From the NCBI RefSeq assembly GCF_001746295.1, contig NZ_MJAH01000021.1:62001-126000 (forward strand): DNA of 64,000 bases, given 5' to 3'. This DNA is from Streptomyces sp. LUP47B. GTDB lineage: Bacteria; Actinomycetota; Actinomycetes; Streptomycetales; Streptomycetaceae. This document shows positions 46,227 through 54,672 of the stretch, in pieces. Numbering within the stretch: the first letter of the stretch is position 1; every line of letters begins with the position of its first letter. The notes below the pieces were generated by a model. It saw only the letters and a program-made list of their open reading frames with translations, searched no databases and was not told the origin of the DNA. A program made the translations under genes and the position numbers.

Positions 46227-46703
46227 TCAGGGGCGCCCTCGCTGCCCCCGCAAATGGTCCGCGATCGGCTTGAGGGCCTTGTCCAGTTCTGTCAGGGACT
46301 CAGTAGGCACGAGGTCGATGAAGTGCCTCCGCACAGACGCCACATGATGGGGCGCGACCTTCTTCATCGTTTCCATGCCGTGCTCGGTCAGGACCGCGTA
46401 CAGGCCCCGGCGGTCGGACTCGCAGTTCTCGCGCCGGACCAGGTCCGCGTTCTCCATGCGGGTGATCTGGTGCGAGAGCCGGCTCTTGGACTGGAGGGTG
46501 GCGGCGGCGAGATCGCTCATCCGCATCCGTACGCCCTCCGACTCGGAGAGATTGACGAGGATCTCGTAGTCGTTCATCGTCAGGCCGAACGGCTGAAGGT
46601 CCCTTTCGAGCTGATACGTCAACAGCCTGTTGACCTCCAGGTGGGTGCGCCAGGCGCACTGCTCCGCATCGGTCAGCCAGCGCGTGGCCGTCTCGGTCTC
46701 CAT
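46227..46703 (-). CDS. MarR family transcriptional regulator
   Basis: 158 residues with a winged helix-turn-helix (about 45-105: RMRMSDLAAATLQSKSRLSHQITRMENADLV) and the wing RENCESDRRGLYAVLTEHG. No ligand is evident. A TAGACT box ends 6 nt before the ATG without a ribosome site, suggesting a leaderless transcript. The following genes on the same strand are the AIM24 set, which lie upstream of it in transcription order. Confidence 0.9.
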   Translation of the reverse strand: METETATRWLTDAEQCAWRTHLEVNRLLTYQLERDLQPFGLTMNDYEILVNLSESEGVRMRMSDLAAATLQSKSRLSHQITRMENADLVRRENCESDRRGLYAVLTEHGMETMKKVAPHHVASVRRHFIDLVPTESLTELDKALKPIADHLRGQRGRP

Positions 46704-46795
46704 GAATGAAGTCTACCTAAAAGGTTGAAAGGCGAACTAATGAGGGTGGTGTGACTGTGCGCACGCGTTCGATGTCACACTCCGCAGACTACCGC

Positions 46796-47593
46796 TCACA
46801 GCCCGAAGCGACGCTGGAGGTCCCCCAGCTGTCCGGGAAGGCGCGGTGCCCCCGGCTGCTGGGGATGGCCTGCGGGTACCCCCTGGCCACCGGGTACTCC
46901 GGCCTGCTGCGGAGTCGCTCCGACGGCCTGCTCGGCCATCAGGACCTCCGTCGACTGGAGCAGTACGGTGCCGGCCCCCACGAACTCGAACTGGTGCTCC
47001 TCGCCGGAGGCCCCGCCCAGGCCCGTCATCGCACGTAGACCGCCCATCAGGCCCGCCATGTAGCCGTGGTCGTAGTGGTGGCACGGCGAGGGGCAGTCCG
47101 CCCAGCCCACAAGCGCTTGCGGGTCCACCCGGATCGGGGGCTCCATGAACACCACCGGCCCGTTGGAGGCGGCCACGAACTTTCCGGTTCCGATGAGAGT
47201 CAGAAAGCCAGGCACGATCGACTGCTTCAGCGCGAGACTTGGCTGAAAAGCGAGCAAGTTGCCCGAGCGAATGGTCAGGTTGCCGTTCTCGAGGTCGTAG
47301 GAGTTCACGTCGAAGGCCCGGTCGGCGAGGAGCATCTTGCCCGAGCCCTGCGCCACGACCCAGTCGCTCGCGTGCAGAGGCGAATGGAAGGACGTACGGA
47401 TGAGACCGTCGAGGCGGCCGTGTCCGATGCCGTTGAAATCCATCTGGCCGTAGTAGGCGATCATCTTCCCCTTCTGCAGGAACCACTGGCTCCCCTTGAG
47501 CTCCACGCAGAAGGTGTAGTTGTTGACGTTGTCGTCCGACGGCAGCGTCATGGGGTCGTACACGGTGGGGCCCGCCCCCGGGTAGTGGCTCAC
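46796..47593 (-). CDS. AIM24 family protein (third gene of the set)
   Basis: 265 residues. The AIM24 beta-helix-like domain spans about 25-215, followed by a Gly/Gln/Pro-rich tail of ~50 residues. AIM24 proteins have a TraB/collagen-binding-like fold and unknown function in bacteria. The start overlaps the stop of the preceding AIM24 gene (4 bp), so the three genes form one operon. It is the most divergent of the three, with an extra HHYDHGYM insertion. Confidence 0.85.
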   Translation of the reverse strand: MSHYPGAGPTVYDPMTLPSDDNVNNYTFCVELKGSQWFLQKGKMIAYYGQMDFNGIGHGRLDGLIRTSFHSPLHASDWVVAQGSGKMLLADRAFDVNSYDLENGNLTIRSGNLLAFQPSLALKQSIVPGFLTLIGTGKFVAASNGPVVFMEPPIRVDPQALVGWADCPSPCHHYDHGYMAGLMGGLRAMTGLGGASGEEHQFEFVGAGTVLLQSTEVLMAEQAVGATPQQAGVPGGQGVPAGHPQQPGAPRLPGQLGDLQRRFGL

Positions 47594-48240
47594 AGCTTCT
47601 CCTCCGAGGCCTGGACGTACACCACGCCGTTCCCACTGAGCTCCAGTTGGAAGGCCTCGCCGGAGCCGCGGCCCACCATGTCTCGCCAGCCGAGCGCCGT
47701 CGACAGCTTGTTGCGGACGTCGCCGTGGTGGGCGACGTAGGCCTGTGGGTCGACGTGGACCGGGCGCTGCGGGGTGACGGGGACCTCGAAGACACCGCCG
47801 TGGGCCATGACGGCCACCGAGCCGTGTCCCTTCAGCGTGGTCGTGAAGAGGCCCTGGCCGCTGATCTGGCCGCGCACCATGCCCATGACGCCGCCCTGCG
47901 AGCCCATGAACATGGTGCCCTGCTGCAAAGTGCCCTCGAAGGCGAGCAGGCGGTCCGCCTCGACGTACAGGGTGTCGCCGGTGAGGTTGATGATCTGGAC
48001 GTGGTGGCCGCCGTGTCCGAACAGGACGGTGCCGCTGCCCTCGACGGTCATGAGGGGAGTGTCCTCGTTGGCCACGCGGCGGCCGATCATCGACATGACG
48101 CCGCCCTGGCCGCCCTGGAGGTTCGGGGTGAAGGACACCTCGCCCTTGTACGCCAGCATCGCGCCGCGCTGGCTGAACAGCCGCTGGCCCGGCAGGACGG
48201 TCGCCTCGACCATCTTGGAGTTGATCTCGGTGAAGGGCAT
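47590..48240 (-). CDS. AIM24 family protein (second gene of the set)
   Basis: 216-residue AIM24 domain rich in beta strands and Gly, with the family pattern GSGTVLFG and GHGSVAVMAHGG. ATG at 48240 has GGGGGA 7 nt upstream within the end of the previous gene; a GTG at 48249 is an alternative. No signal peptide or membrane helix. Function unknown. Confidence 0.87.
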   Translation of the reverse strand: MPFTEINSKMVEATVLPGQRLFSQRGAMLAYKGEVSFTPNLQGGQGGVMSMIGRRVANEDTPLMTVEGSGTVLFGHGGHHVQIINLTGDTLYVEADRLLAFEGTLQQGTMFMGSQGGVMGMVRGQISGQGLFTTTLKGHGSVAVMAHGGVFEVPVTPQRPVHVDPQAYVAHHGDVRNKLSTALGWRDMVGRGSGEAFQLELSGNGVVYVQASEEKL

Positions 48241-48241
48241 G

Positions 48242-48874
48242 TCACACATCCCCCGCGATCGTGTTCCGCTCGCTGGGCTGGACGTACACGAGGCCGTCGC
48301 CCTCGAAGCGGATCTGGAAGGCCTCGCCGCCGCCCTCGCCCATGAACGTGCGGAACGTCACACCGGACTGGAAGGACTGGTTCAGGTTCCCCTGGTGCGC
48401 GATGTACGCGCCGGGGTCGACGGTCAGGGGGTACTGGCGGCTGACCCGCAGGACGACCGCCGGGCCGTCCGACATGATCGCGGCCTGGCCGTGGCCCTCG
48501 ACCGTGGTCGTGAACAGTCCGTTGCCCTGCGAGGCGCCGCGCAGCCCGGTGAAGCTGGTGCCGGTCCTGAGTCCGCCGTCGGTCGCGAGCAGATTGCTCG
48601 ACTCCACGTACAGCTTGTCCCCCTGGAGGCTGACGAGGTTGATCTCAGAGGCCCGGTCCGCGAACCAGCACGTCCCGCGCCCGGACACCTCCATCACGGT
48701 CATCTGCTCGCCGGTGATGCGCCGGGTGACCATGCCCCGGATCCCCTCACCACCGCCGCTCATCTTCTTGAATGCCATCTGCCCGTCGTACGCGACCATC
48801 GAGCCGTTCTTCGCCTTCACGGCGTCCCCGGTCATGTCGACGGCGAGCACCTTGCTGCCTTGAAGTCGAAACAT
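48242..48874 (-). CDS. AIM24 family protein (first gene of the set)
   Basis: 210 residues, single AIM24 domain; paralogous to the next gene through the stretches GQGLFTTT/GNGLFTTT and HVDPQAYVAHHG/TVDPGAYIAHQG. The ATG at 48874 lacks a clear ribosome site. It is first in a three-gene operon with near-zero spacing. Function unknown. Confidence 0.86.
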   Translation of the reverse strand: MFRLQGSKVLAVDMTGDAVKAKNGSMVAYDGQMAFKKMSGGGEGIRGMVTRRITGEQMTVMEVSGRGTCWFADRASEINLVSLQGDKLYVESSNLLATDGGLRTGTSFTGLRGASQGNGLFTTTVEGHGQAAIMSDGPAVVLRVSRQYPLTVDPGAYIAHQGNLNQSFQSGVTFRTFMGEGGGEAFQIRFEGDGLVYVQPSERNTIAGDV

Positions 48875-48990
48875 CGCCACGGAGTGAAGGTAGCTGGCGC
48901 AAGCCCTTGCCGACAGCACCTGGGGGTGGAGGCGCACCCTGAGAGGTTCCTTAGGGGGCGTAGTGCCGTGCGGCGGCTTGTGCGGGTGCG

Positions 48991-49275
48991 GGTGCGGGTC
49001 GGTGGGGGCGGGCGTTTTTGCGCAGTTCCCCGCGCCCCTGGGTGCCTGCGGCGGCCTGTTTCTGTCCGGTGGGGGTCTTTGTAGCGCGTGCGGGTGTGTG
49101 GTGGGTCGGGGCCGGGGTGGGGGGTGTCCGTCCTCGGTCCGGCGGTTCGGCTGCTTCAACAGTGCTCGGTGACGGACGCCGGCCGCTGCGGGCGGACACC
49201 CCCCACCCCGGCCCCTGCGCGCCGTACGCGGCTGTACGTGCGTGCACCTGTCCGACCCAGGGGCGCGGGGAACTG
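48991..49275. repeat. MITE-like palindromic element, copy A
   Basis: Non-coding repeat in the 502-bp gap between the AIM24 operon and the DUF3817 gene; the rest of the gap holds nothing recognised. It has ~18-20-bp terminal inverted repeats (49021-49040 and 49258-49275, CGCAGTTCCCCGCGCCCCTG type) and an inner palindrome built from GGGGTGGGGGGTGTCCG arms. About 240 bp (48991-49232) is repeated in inverted orientation at 53412-53653. Confidence 0.85.
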
Positions 49276-49376
49276 TCGGACCCCGTGCCGCGGCTTCCGG
49301 GATCGTTTGTCACAATGGGCGAACGCTTGTGCGTGCGTTCACAAACTGTCGACGTACCTCCCACCGAAGGTGACCC

Positions 49377-49727
49377 GTGGACCTCAAGACAGCCTCCGCC
49401 ATCCGACGACTCCGCCTGGTCTCCGCTCCCGAGGCGGTCTCGTTCCTGCTCCTGCTCGTCTGCTCGGTGCTGAAGCGGACCACGGACTTCAACGCCGTGC
49501 CGGTGATGGGCATGGTCCACGGCGTCCTGTTCATCCTGTACGTGATCTTCTGGCTCGACGCCTGGAACCGCACCAAGTGGTCCGCGAAGACGGGCATCTG
49601 GTTCTTCGTGCTCTCCGTGCTGCCCACGGGTGGCTTCTTCGCCGAGCGCAGGCTCAAGCGTGAGGCCGAGGACGCTGTCATCGCCTCGCGCGCCCGCACG
49701 GCGAAGGAAGGGGTGGTGGGCGCATGA
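49377..49727 (+). CDS. DUF3817 family membrane protein
   Basis: 116 residues with three hydrophobic segments (about 17-34, 42-60 and 72-88) and a basic C-terminal tail, the usual DUF3817 layout (conserved GMVHGVLFILYV). Function unknown. GTG start with GAAGGTG upstream. Its stop overlaps the start of the thiamine-binding-like gene (ATGA). A paralogue lies at 54.3 kb. Confidence 0.85.
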   Translation: MDLKTASAIRRLRLVSAPEAVSFLLLLVCSVLKRTTDFNAVPVMGMVHGVLFILYVIFWLDAWNRTKWSAKTGIWFFVLSVLPTGGFFAERRLKREAEDAVIASRARTAKEGVVGA

Positions 49728-50017
49728 TCGTCGCTTTCTCCGTGACCCCGCTGGGGGTCGGCGAGGACGTGGGTGAGTATGTCGCCGACGCCGTGCGGGT
49801 CGTCCGGGAGTCGGGGCTGCCGAACCGCACCGACGCCATGTTCACCTCGATCGAAGGTGAGTGGGACGAGGTCATGGAGGTCGTCAAGCGTGCCGTGGCC
49901 GCCGTGGAGGCGCGGGCGCCGCGCGTCTCGCTGGTGCTCAAGGCGGACGTCCGCCCCGGAGTGACGGACGGTCTGACCTCCAAGGTGGAGACGGTGGAGC
50001 GGCACCTCGCCGACTGA
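49724..50017 (+). CDS. MTH1187 family thiamine-binding-like protein
   Basis: 97-residue ferredoxin-like alpha/beta protein of the MTH1187/YkoF group, members of which bind thiamine or its pyrimidine part. Visible features are the first strand IVAFSVTPLGVG, helix VADAVRVVRESGLPN and EGEWDEVMEVVKRAV. Role in Streptomyces is unproven. Translationally coupled to DUF3817 and followed by a strong terminator. Confidence 0.85.
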   Translation: MIVAFSVTPLGVGEDVGEYVADAVRVVRESGLPNRTDAMFTSIEGEWDEVMEVVKRAVAAVEARAPRVSLVLKADVRPGVTDGLTSKVETVERHLAD

Positions 50018-50032
50018 CCCGGCCTCACCACG

Positions 50033-50058
50033 AACCCCGGCCCGCGCGGGCCGGGGTT
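50033..50058 (+). terminator. Terminator after the thiamine-binding-like gene
   Basis: Perfect inverted repeat with 10-13-bp arms (AACCCCGGCCCGC against GCGGGCCGGGGTT) followed by TTTT; a factor-independent terminator 16 bp after the stop. Confidence 0.9.
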
Positions 50059-50073
50059 TTCTCGTGCCTCCTG

Positions 50074-50134
50074 TTTGAGCGATCGCTCAAAAGCGTGTAC
50101 GTTCGTCCTCGGATTGTTTGAGCAGTCGCTCAAA
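50074..50134. promoter_or_regulatory. Twin TetR-type operators of the downstream operon
   Basis: Two 18-bp palindromes, TTTGAGCGATCGCTCAAA (50074-50091, perfect) and TTTGAGCAGTCGCTCAAA (50117-50134, all but the centre), 43 bp apart and ending 24 bp before the first gene. They flank the probable promoter. The TetR gene that is third in the operon is the likely binder. Confidence 0.8.
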
Positions 50135-50158
50135 TTGCGGGCTCGCCTGGGGGATTCA

Positions 50159-50911
50159 ATGGGGCTCTACATCGAGGCACGCATTCGCGCCGATCTCGAC
50201 GATCTCTGGACCCGGACGCAGGAGCCGTCCCAGCACCAGCGCTGGGACCTCCGCTTCACTCAGATCGCCTACCTCCCGCGCGCGGAGGGCGAGCCGCAGC
50301 GCTTCCGGTACGCCACGCGCGTGCTGCCCGGTCTCACCGTCGCCGGTACCGGGGTCTCCGCGGGGGAGCGGGAACGCCCCGACGGCACCCGTACCTCCGC
50401 CCTGCGCTTCTCCTCCCCGCACCCGCTCTCGCTCCTGGCGGAGGGCAGCGGCTACTGGCGCTACCTCCCCGACGGCGACGGCGTCACCTTCCTCACCGGA
50501 TACGACTACCGCACGCGCTGGGGCCGTGTCGGCGCCGTGGCCGACCGCCTGCTCTTCCGCCCCCTGATCGGCTGGGCGACGGCCTGGTCCTTCGACCGGC
50601 TGCGCCTGTGGCTGGAGCGCGGGATCACCCCGGAGCGCGCGCTGCGGTACTGGCTCGCGGAGCTCCTCGTCCGCGCCCTCGTCGTGATCGCCGGCGCCAC
50701 CGGACTCGGCCTGGAGCGCCTCCTGCACCTCTTCGGCCCCCTGGCGGCGTCGATGGCCTACCTCTCGCCCCTGTTCCTCGCCGTCGTCATCTCGCTGGCC
50801 CTGTTCACGCCACCCCTGCCCGGCACCCCGGCCGCCCGCCGCTGTCTGCGCCGGCCCGCCACGCGCGTGCGTGCGCCGCGTGTCCTTCGTACCCTGGAGA
50901 CCCCGCGATGA
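50159..50911 (+). CDS. Conserved protein, SRPBCC-like N-terminal domain with C-terminal membrane segments
   Basis: 250 residues. The first ~145 resemble a START/SRPBCC lipid-binding fold (ADLDDLWTRTQEPSQHQRWDLRF); residues about 180-225 hold two transmembrane helices, and the C terminus is Arg-rich. Function unknown; membrane-linked lipid handling is a guess. The ATG has GGGGGA just upstream. First gene of a TetR-controlled operon; its stop overlaps the next start. Confidence 0.75.
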   Translation: MGLYIEARIRADLDDLWTRTQEPSQHQRWDLRFTQIAYLPRAEGEPQRFRYATRVLPGLTVAGTGVSAGERERPDGTRTSALRFSSPHPLSLLAEGSGYWRYLPDGDGVTFLTGYDYRTRWGRVGAVADRLLFRPLIGWATAWSFDRLRLWLERGITPERALRYWLAELLVRALVVIAGATGLGLERLLHLFGPLAASMAYLSPLFLAVVISLALFTPPLPGTPAARRCLRRPATRVRAPRVLRTLETPR

Positions 50912-51588
50912 CCTCGATGTTCCGCACCGTGATGGGCGCCGACTTCGACCGCCTGCACCCCCAGCTCCAGCGCCGCTTCTCGGTCGGCCTGACGACCGGT
51001 GAGGCGTGCACCGGCCGGGGTGTGATGGACCGCGTCTGGCACGGCGGGGCCTTCGTGAAGCCCTTCCTGGCCCTCGGGGCGACCCGCAACATCCTGGTGC
51101 CGAGACCGGGGCGGAGCGTGCCGTTCGTGATCGAGAACGTTCCCTACGCGGACACCTACGGTCGTGAGACGGTGACCTTCGTGCGCACCTTCCACCTGCC
51201 CGGCCGTCCCCACCGCTTCGACGCCCAGATGGTGCTGAGCCCCAAGGGAGACCGCGTCCTCGACTACCTCGGCACCCACCAGCACCTGGCCAGCGAGCTT
51301 CACTTCCACGCCGAGCCCGACGGCTCGCTGCTGATCCGCTCCGGGGAGCACCGGTTCCGGGAGGGCGTGGTGGACGTCCGGGTGCCCGAGCTGATCGGCG
51401 CGACGGCGGAGGTGCGGGAGTCGTACGACGACAAGGCAGGTCGTTTCCGCATCCGGGTCCGGGTCGTCAACCGGTACTTCGGCCCGCTGTTCGGTTACGA
51501 GGGCTCCTTCGAGGCGACGTACAGCGACATCGCGACATGCGGAGTGCGCCCCGGCCTGCGGCCCGTGCGCGAGGAGGTGCGCGCGTGA
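50908..51588 (+). CDS. DUF4166 domain protein
   Basis: 226 residues, soluble, beta-rich; begins MTSMFRTVMGADFDRLHPQLQRR, which is the DUF4166 signature, and ends near a YFGPLFGYEGSF segment. Function unknown. Start and stop overlap the neighbouring genes by 4 bp each, so it is fully embedded in the operon. Confidence 0.82.
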   Translation: MTSMFRTVMGADFDRLHPQLQRRFSVGLTTGEACTGRGVMDRVWHGGAFVKPFLALGATRNILVPRPGRSVPFVIENVPYADTYGRETVTFVRTFHLPGRPHRFDAQMVLSPKGDRVLDYLGTHQHLASELHFHAEPDGSLLIRSGEHRFREGVVDVRVPELIGATAEVRESYDDKAGRFRIRVRVVNRYFGPLFGYEGSFEATYSDIATCGVRPGLRPVREEVRA

Positions 51589-52235
51589 GTCCCGAGTCCG
51601 CGAAGTCCCTGGAGACGAAGGCCAAACTCCTGGAGGGCGCCCTGCGTGTCCTCACCGAACAGGGCATCGCCAAGACCTCCGCCCGTACGGTCGCGGCGGC
51701 CGCCGGGGTCAATCAGGCGCTGGTCTTCTACCACTTCGGCTCGGTCGACGAACTCCTCGCGGCGGCCTGCCGCTACGGCGCGGAGCGCGCGGTGGCCCGC
51801 TACCGGGAGCGGCTGGCCGCCGTGACCTCGCTGTCCGAACTCCTCGCGGTGGGACGCAAGGTCCACGAGGAGGAGCGCGCCGGAGGCCACGTGGCCCTCC
51901 TCGGCCAGCTGCTGGCCGGCGCCCAGACCCACGCCACCCTCGGCCCGGCCACCGCGGCGGGCCTGGAGCTGTGGATGGCCGAGATCGAGAAGGTCCTCAC
52001 CAGAGTCCTCGCCGCCACGCCTTTCGGTGAGTTCGCCGACCCCGCGGGCCTGGCCCGGGCGGTGGCCGCCTCCTTCGTGGGCATCGAGCTGTACGAAGGG
52101 GTCGACGCCCCCGGCGCCACCGCGGCCCTGGACGCCCTGGAGCAACTCGGCGTGCTCGTCGCCGCGCTGGAGGACCTGGGCCCGGTCGCCCAGCGCGCGG
52201 TGCGCCACCACCTGCGCAGGACCGGCCGCCGCTGA
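51585..52235 (+). CDS. TetR family transcriptional regulator
   Basis: 216 residues. The helix-turn-helix (about 10-58) includes GIAKTSARTVAAAAGVNQALVFYHFGSVDEL. GTG start overlaps the DUF4166 stop, with GAGGAGG upstream. As third gene of the operon it probably autoregulates through the twin palindromes at 50.1 kb. C-terminal ligand domain unassigned. Confidence 0.92.
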   Translation: MSPESAKSLETKAKLLEGALRVLTEQGIAKTSARTVAAAAGVNQALVFYHFGSVDELLAAACRYGAERAVARYRERLAAVTSLSELLAVGRKVHEEERAGGHVALLGQLLAGAQTHATLGPATAAGLELWMAEIEKVLTRVLAATPFGEFADPAGLARAVAASFVGIELYEGVDAPGATAALDALEQLGVLVAALEDLGPVAQRAVRHHLRRTGRR

Positions 52236-52266
52236 CCCGTCCCGCCCCCGACCCGAGGAGGACACC

Positions 52267-53175
52267 ATGCCCGGCTCCGACAGCCTCTACGAGATCCTGG
52301 ACGACCGCTTCCGTCCCTGTACCAACGGCGACAGCAGGCTGGAGGTCCTGTACGACGGCTGCCGCTGGGCCGAGGGACCCCTGTACCTGCCCGCCTGGCG
52401 GCAGCTGATCTGGAGCGACATCCCGAACGACCGCCTCCTGCGCTGGGACGAGGCCACCGGCACGGTCGGGGTCTTCCGCACCCCGGCGGGCAACACCAAC
52501 GGCAACACCGTCGACGCCCAGGGCCGCCTCGTCAGCTGCGAACAGGGCAACCGCCGCGTCACCCGAACCGAGCCCGACGGCACGGTGACCGTGCTGGCCG
52601 AGCGCTATCAGGGCAAGCGCCTGAACAGCCCGAACGACTCCGTCGTACGCTCCGACGGCACGATCTGGTTCTCCGACCCGGACTTCGGGATCCTCAGCGA
52701 CTACGAGGGGCACCGTGCCGAGTCCGAGATCGGCGCGTGCCATGTGTACCGGATCGATCCGGCCACGGGCGAGGTATGTCTCGCCGCCGACGGGCTGGAC
52801 GGGCCCAACGGCGTGATCCTCTCCGCCGACGAGCAGCGGTTGTACGTCTCCGACTCGCGGGCGGCCCGGATCCACGAGTACGACATCCACGCCGACGGCA
52901 CACTCTCGGACGGCAAGGTCTTCGCCGAGGCCCGCGGGGGCGTCCACTTCGACAACATCCGCTTCGACGACGAGGGCCGACTGTGGGCCGCCGCCCTGGA
53001 CGACGGCATCCACTGCTACGACCCCGACGGCACGCTGATCGGCCGCATCCGCGTCCCGGACCGGGTGGCCAACGTGACGTTCGGCGGACCGAAGGGGAAC
53101 CGCATGTTCGTCGCGGCCACGACATCCCTGTACTCCCTGGTGATGTCGGTGACGGGTTGCGTGCGCGGGGCTTAG
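52267..53175 (+). CDS. SMP-30/gluconolactonase/LRE family protein
   Basis: 302-residue six-bladed beta-propeller lactonase. Probable metal ligands are Glu in CRWAEGPLYLP, Asn in LNSPNDSVV, and Asp in LYVSDS; GPNGVILSADEQRLYVS is the family signature. Likely hydrolyses a sugar lactone; substrate unknown. ATG with GAGGAG upstream. It follows TetR by 31 bp and is probably in the same operon. Confidence 0.9.
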   Translation: MPGSDSLYEILDDRFRPCTNGDSRLEVLYDGCRWAEGPLYLPAWRQLIWSDIPNDRLLRWDEATGTVGVFRTPAGNTNGNTVDAQGRLVSCEQGNRRVTRTEPDGTVTVLAERYQGKRLNSPNDSVVRSDGTIWFSDPDFGILSDYEGHRAESEIGACHVYRIDPATGEVCLAADGLDGPNGVILSADEQRLYVSDSRAARIHEYDIHADGTLSDGKVFAEARGGVHFDNIRFDDEGRLWAAALDDGIHCYDPDGTLIGRIRVPDRVANVTFGGPKGNRMFVAATTSLYSLVMSVTGCVRGA

Positions 53176-53240
53176 GCCGGGCGCCTACGGGGGTGCCGGG
53201 TGAGGTTGTCGGGCGGCTGCGGGCCGGTGGGGGCTGGTCG

Positions 53241-53653
53241 CGCAGTTCCCCGCGCCCCTGGGAAGTTGCAGTCGCCCGGCCGCAACGGACCGATCTCCAC
53301 CTCACGCACCACGATGGGCTGTTGGCCGCACCGCGCACCACGATGGGCTGTTGGCCGCACCGCGCACCACGATGGGCTGTTGGCCGCACCGCGCACCACG
53401 ATGGGCCGTTGGCCGCGTACGGCGCGCAGGGGGCGGGGTGGGGGGTGTCCGCCCGCAGCGGCCGGCGTCCGTTACCGAGCACTACTCAAGACGCAGCAAC
53501 CGCCGGACCGAGGACGGACACCCCCCACCCCGGCCCCGACCCACCACACACCCGCACGCGCTACACCCGCCCCCACTGGACAGCAGCGGGCCGCCGCAGG
53601 CATTCAGGGGCGCGGGGAACTGCGCAAAAACGCCCGCCCCCACCGACCCGCAC
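53241..53653. repeat. MITE-like palindromic element, copy B (inverted relative to copy A)
   Basis: Fills most of the 558-bp gap between the lactonase and MarR genes. Terminal inverted repeats of 20 bp lie at 53241-53260 and 53605-53624. The inner ~240 bp (53412-53653) is the reverse complement of copy A with a few substitutions. Between its left terminal repeat and the core sits a four-copy 29-bp tandem repeat absent from copy A. Confidence 0.85.
53306..53421. repeat. Four-copy 29-bp tandem repeat
   Basis: Units begin at 53306, 53335, 53364 and 53393; the first three are identical and the fourth has a few changes at its end. Each contains ACGATGGGCTGTTGGCCGCA. There are no spacers. It lies inside MITE-like copy B. 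Confidence 0.92.
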
Positions 53654-53733
53654 CCCGCCCCACCGCCGGAGGCAACCGTCTGAAAGGCGAGACGGTGCTG
53701 ACCACGATGTGACCGGCCGGTAAGGTCGTTGCC

Positions 53734-54243
53734 GTGCCGAAGCCGCTCAGTCTTCCCTTCGACCCCATCGCCCGCGCCGACGAACTCTGGAAGCAGCGCT
53801 GGGGAAACGTGCCGTCCATGGCCGCGATCACCTCGATCATGCGCGCGCACCAGATCCTGCTCGCCGAGGTCGACGCGGTGGTCAAGCCGTACGGGCTGAC
53901 GTTCGCGCGGTACGAGGCACTGGTGCTGCTCAACTTCTCCAAGGCCGGCGAGCTGCCGATGTCCAAGATCGGCGAGCGGCTCATGGTGCACCCCACCTCG
54001 GTCACCAACACCGTGGACCGCCTGGTCAGGTCCGGTCTGGTCGACAAGCGCCCGAACCCCAACGACGGCCGCGGCACCCTCGCCTCCATCACCGACAAGG
54101 GCCGCGAGGCCGTCGAGGCCGCCACGCGGGACCTCATGGCGATGGACTTCGGGCTAGGCGTGTACGACGCCGAGGAGTGCGCGGAGATCTTCGCGATGCT
54201 GCGGCCGCTGAGGGTCGCCGCGCACGACTTCGACGAGGACTGA
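53734..54243 (+). CDS. MarR family transcriptional regulator
   Basis: 169 residues with a winged helix-turn-helix about 65-125 (LPMSKIGERLMVHPTSVTNTVDRLVRSGLV; wing RPNPNDGRGTLASITDKG). GTG start at 53734 is 7 nt after a TAAGGT -10-like box, with no ribosome site, so probably leaderless. Close to a DUF3817 membrane gene and icmA; conserved in this order in Streptomyces as far as recalled. Confidence 0.92.
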   Translation: MPKPLSLPFDPIARADELWKQRWGNVPSMAAITSIMRAHQILLAEVDAVVKPYGLTFARYEALVLLNFSKAGELPMSKIGERLMVHPTSVTNTVDRLVRSGLVDKRPNPNDGRGTLASITDKGREAVEAATRDLMAMDFGLGVYDAEECAEIFAMLRPLRVAAHDFDED

Positions 54244-54286
54244 CCCGCGGGAAGATCGCCCGGAACGCGTGGTTACGCTCGTAGGC

Positions 54287-54625
54287 ATGAAAAAGAGCGT
54301 GCTGACCCGCTACCGCGTCCTGGCCTACGTCACCGGTGTGCTGCTGGTCCTGCTGTGCCTGAGCATGATCGCCAAGTACGGCCTGGACATCGACGGCGCC
54401 GCGGACGTCACCCGTGTCGTCGCCATCGCGCACGGCTGGCTGTACGTGGTCTACCTCGTCTTCGCCTTCGACCTGGGTTCCAAGGCGAGGTGGCCCATCC
54501 TCAAGCAGGTGTGGGTGCTGCTCGCCGGGACCATTCCGACGGCCGCGTTCTTCGTGGAGCGGAAGATCAGCCGCGAGCTGGAGGGCAAGTTCACCGAAGC
54601 GGCTCCGGCGCCCGTCAAGGCGTAA
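54287..54625 (+). CDS. DUF3817 family membrane protein
   Basis: 112 residues, three hydrophobic segments (about 10-28, 44-62 and 72-90), with the pattern IAHGWLYVVYLVFAFDL equivalent to GMVHGVLFILYVIFWLD of the paralogue at 49.4 kb. Function unknown. TACGCT lies 7 nt before the ATG without a ribosome site, so probably leaderless. Confidence 0.85.
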   Translation: MKKSVLTRYRVLAYVTGVLLVLLCLSMIAKYGLDIDGAADVTRVVAIAHGWLYVVYLVFAFDLGSKARWPILKQVWVLLAGTIPTAAFFVERKISRELEGKFTEAAPAPVKA

Positions 54626-54630
54626 CCCGC

Positions 54631-54657
54631 ACCGCCGTACGGCACGCGTACGGCGGT
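54631..54657 (+). terminator. Hairpin between DUF3817 and icmA
   Basis: 11-bp perfect stem (ACCGCCGTACG with CGTACGGCGGT), 5-nt loop, followed by TCGTTCTTC. Likely terminator of the DUF3817 transcript. Confidence 0.75.
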
Positions 54658-54672
54658 CGTTCTTCGACGTTT

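Noticed and set aside
53306..53421. Short regular repeats resembling a CRISPR array
   Set aside because: Units are directly tandem with no spacers and there are no cas genes.
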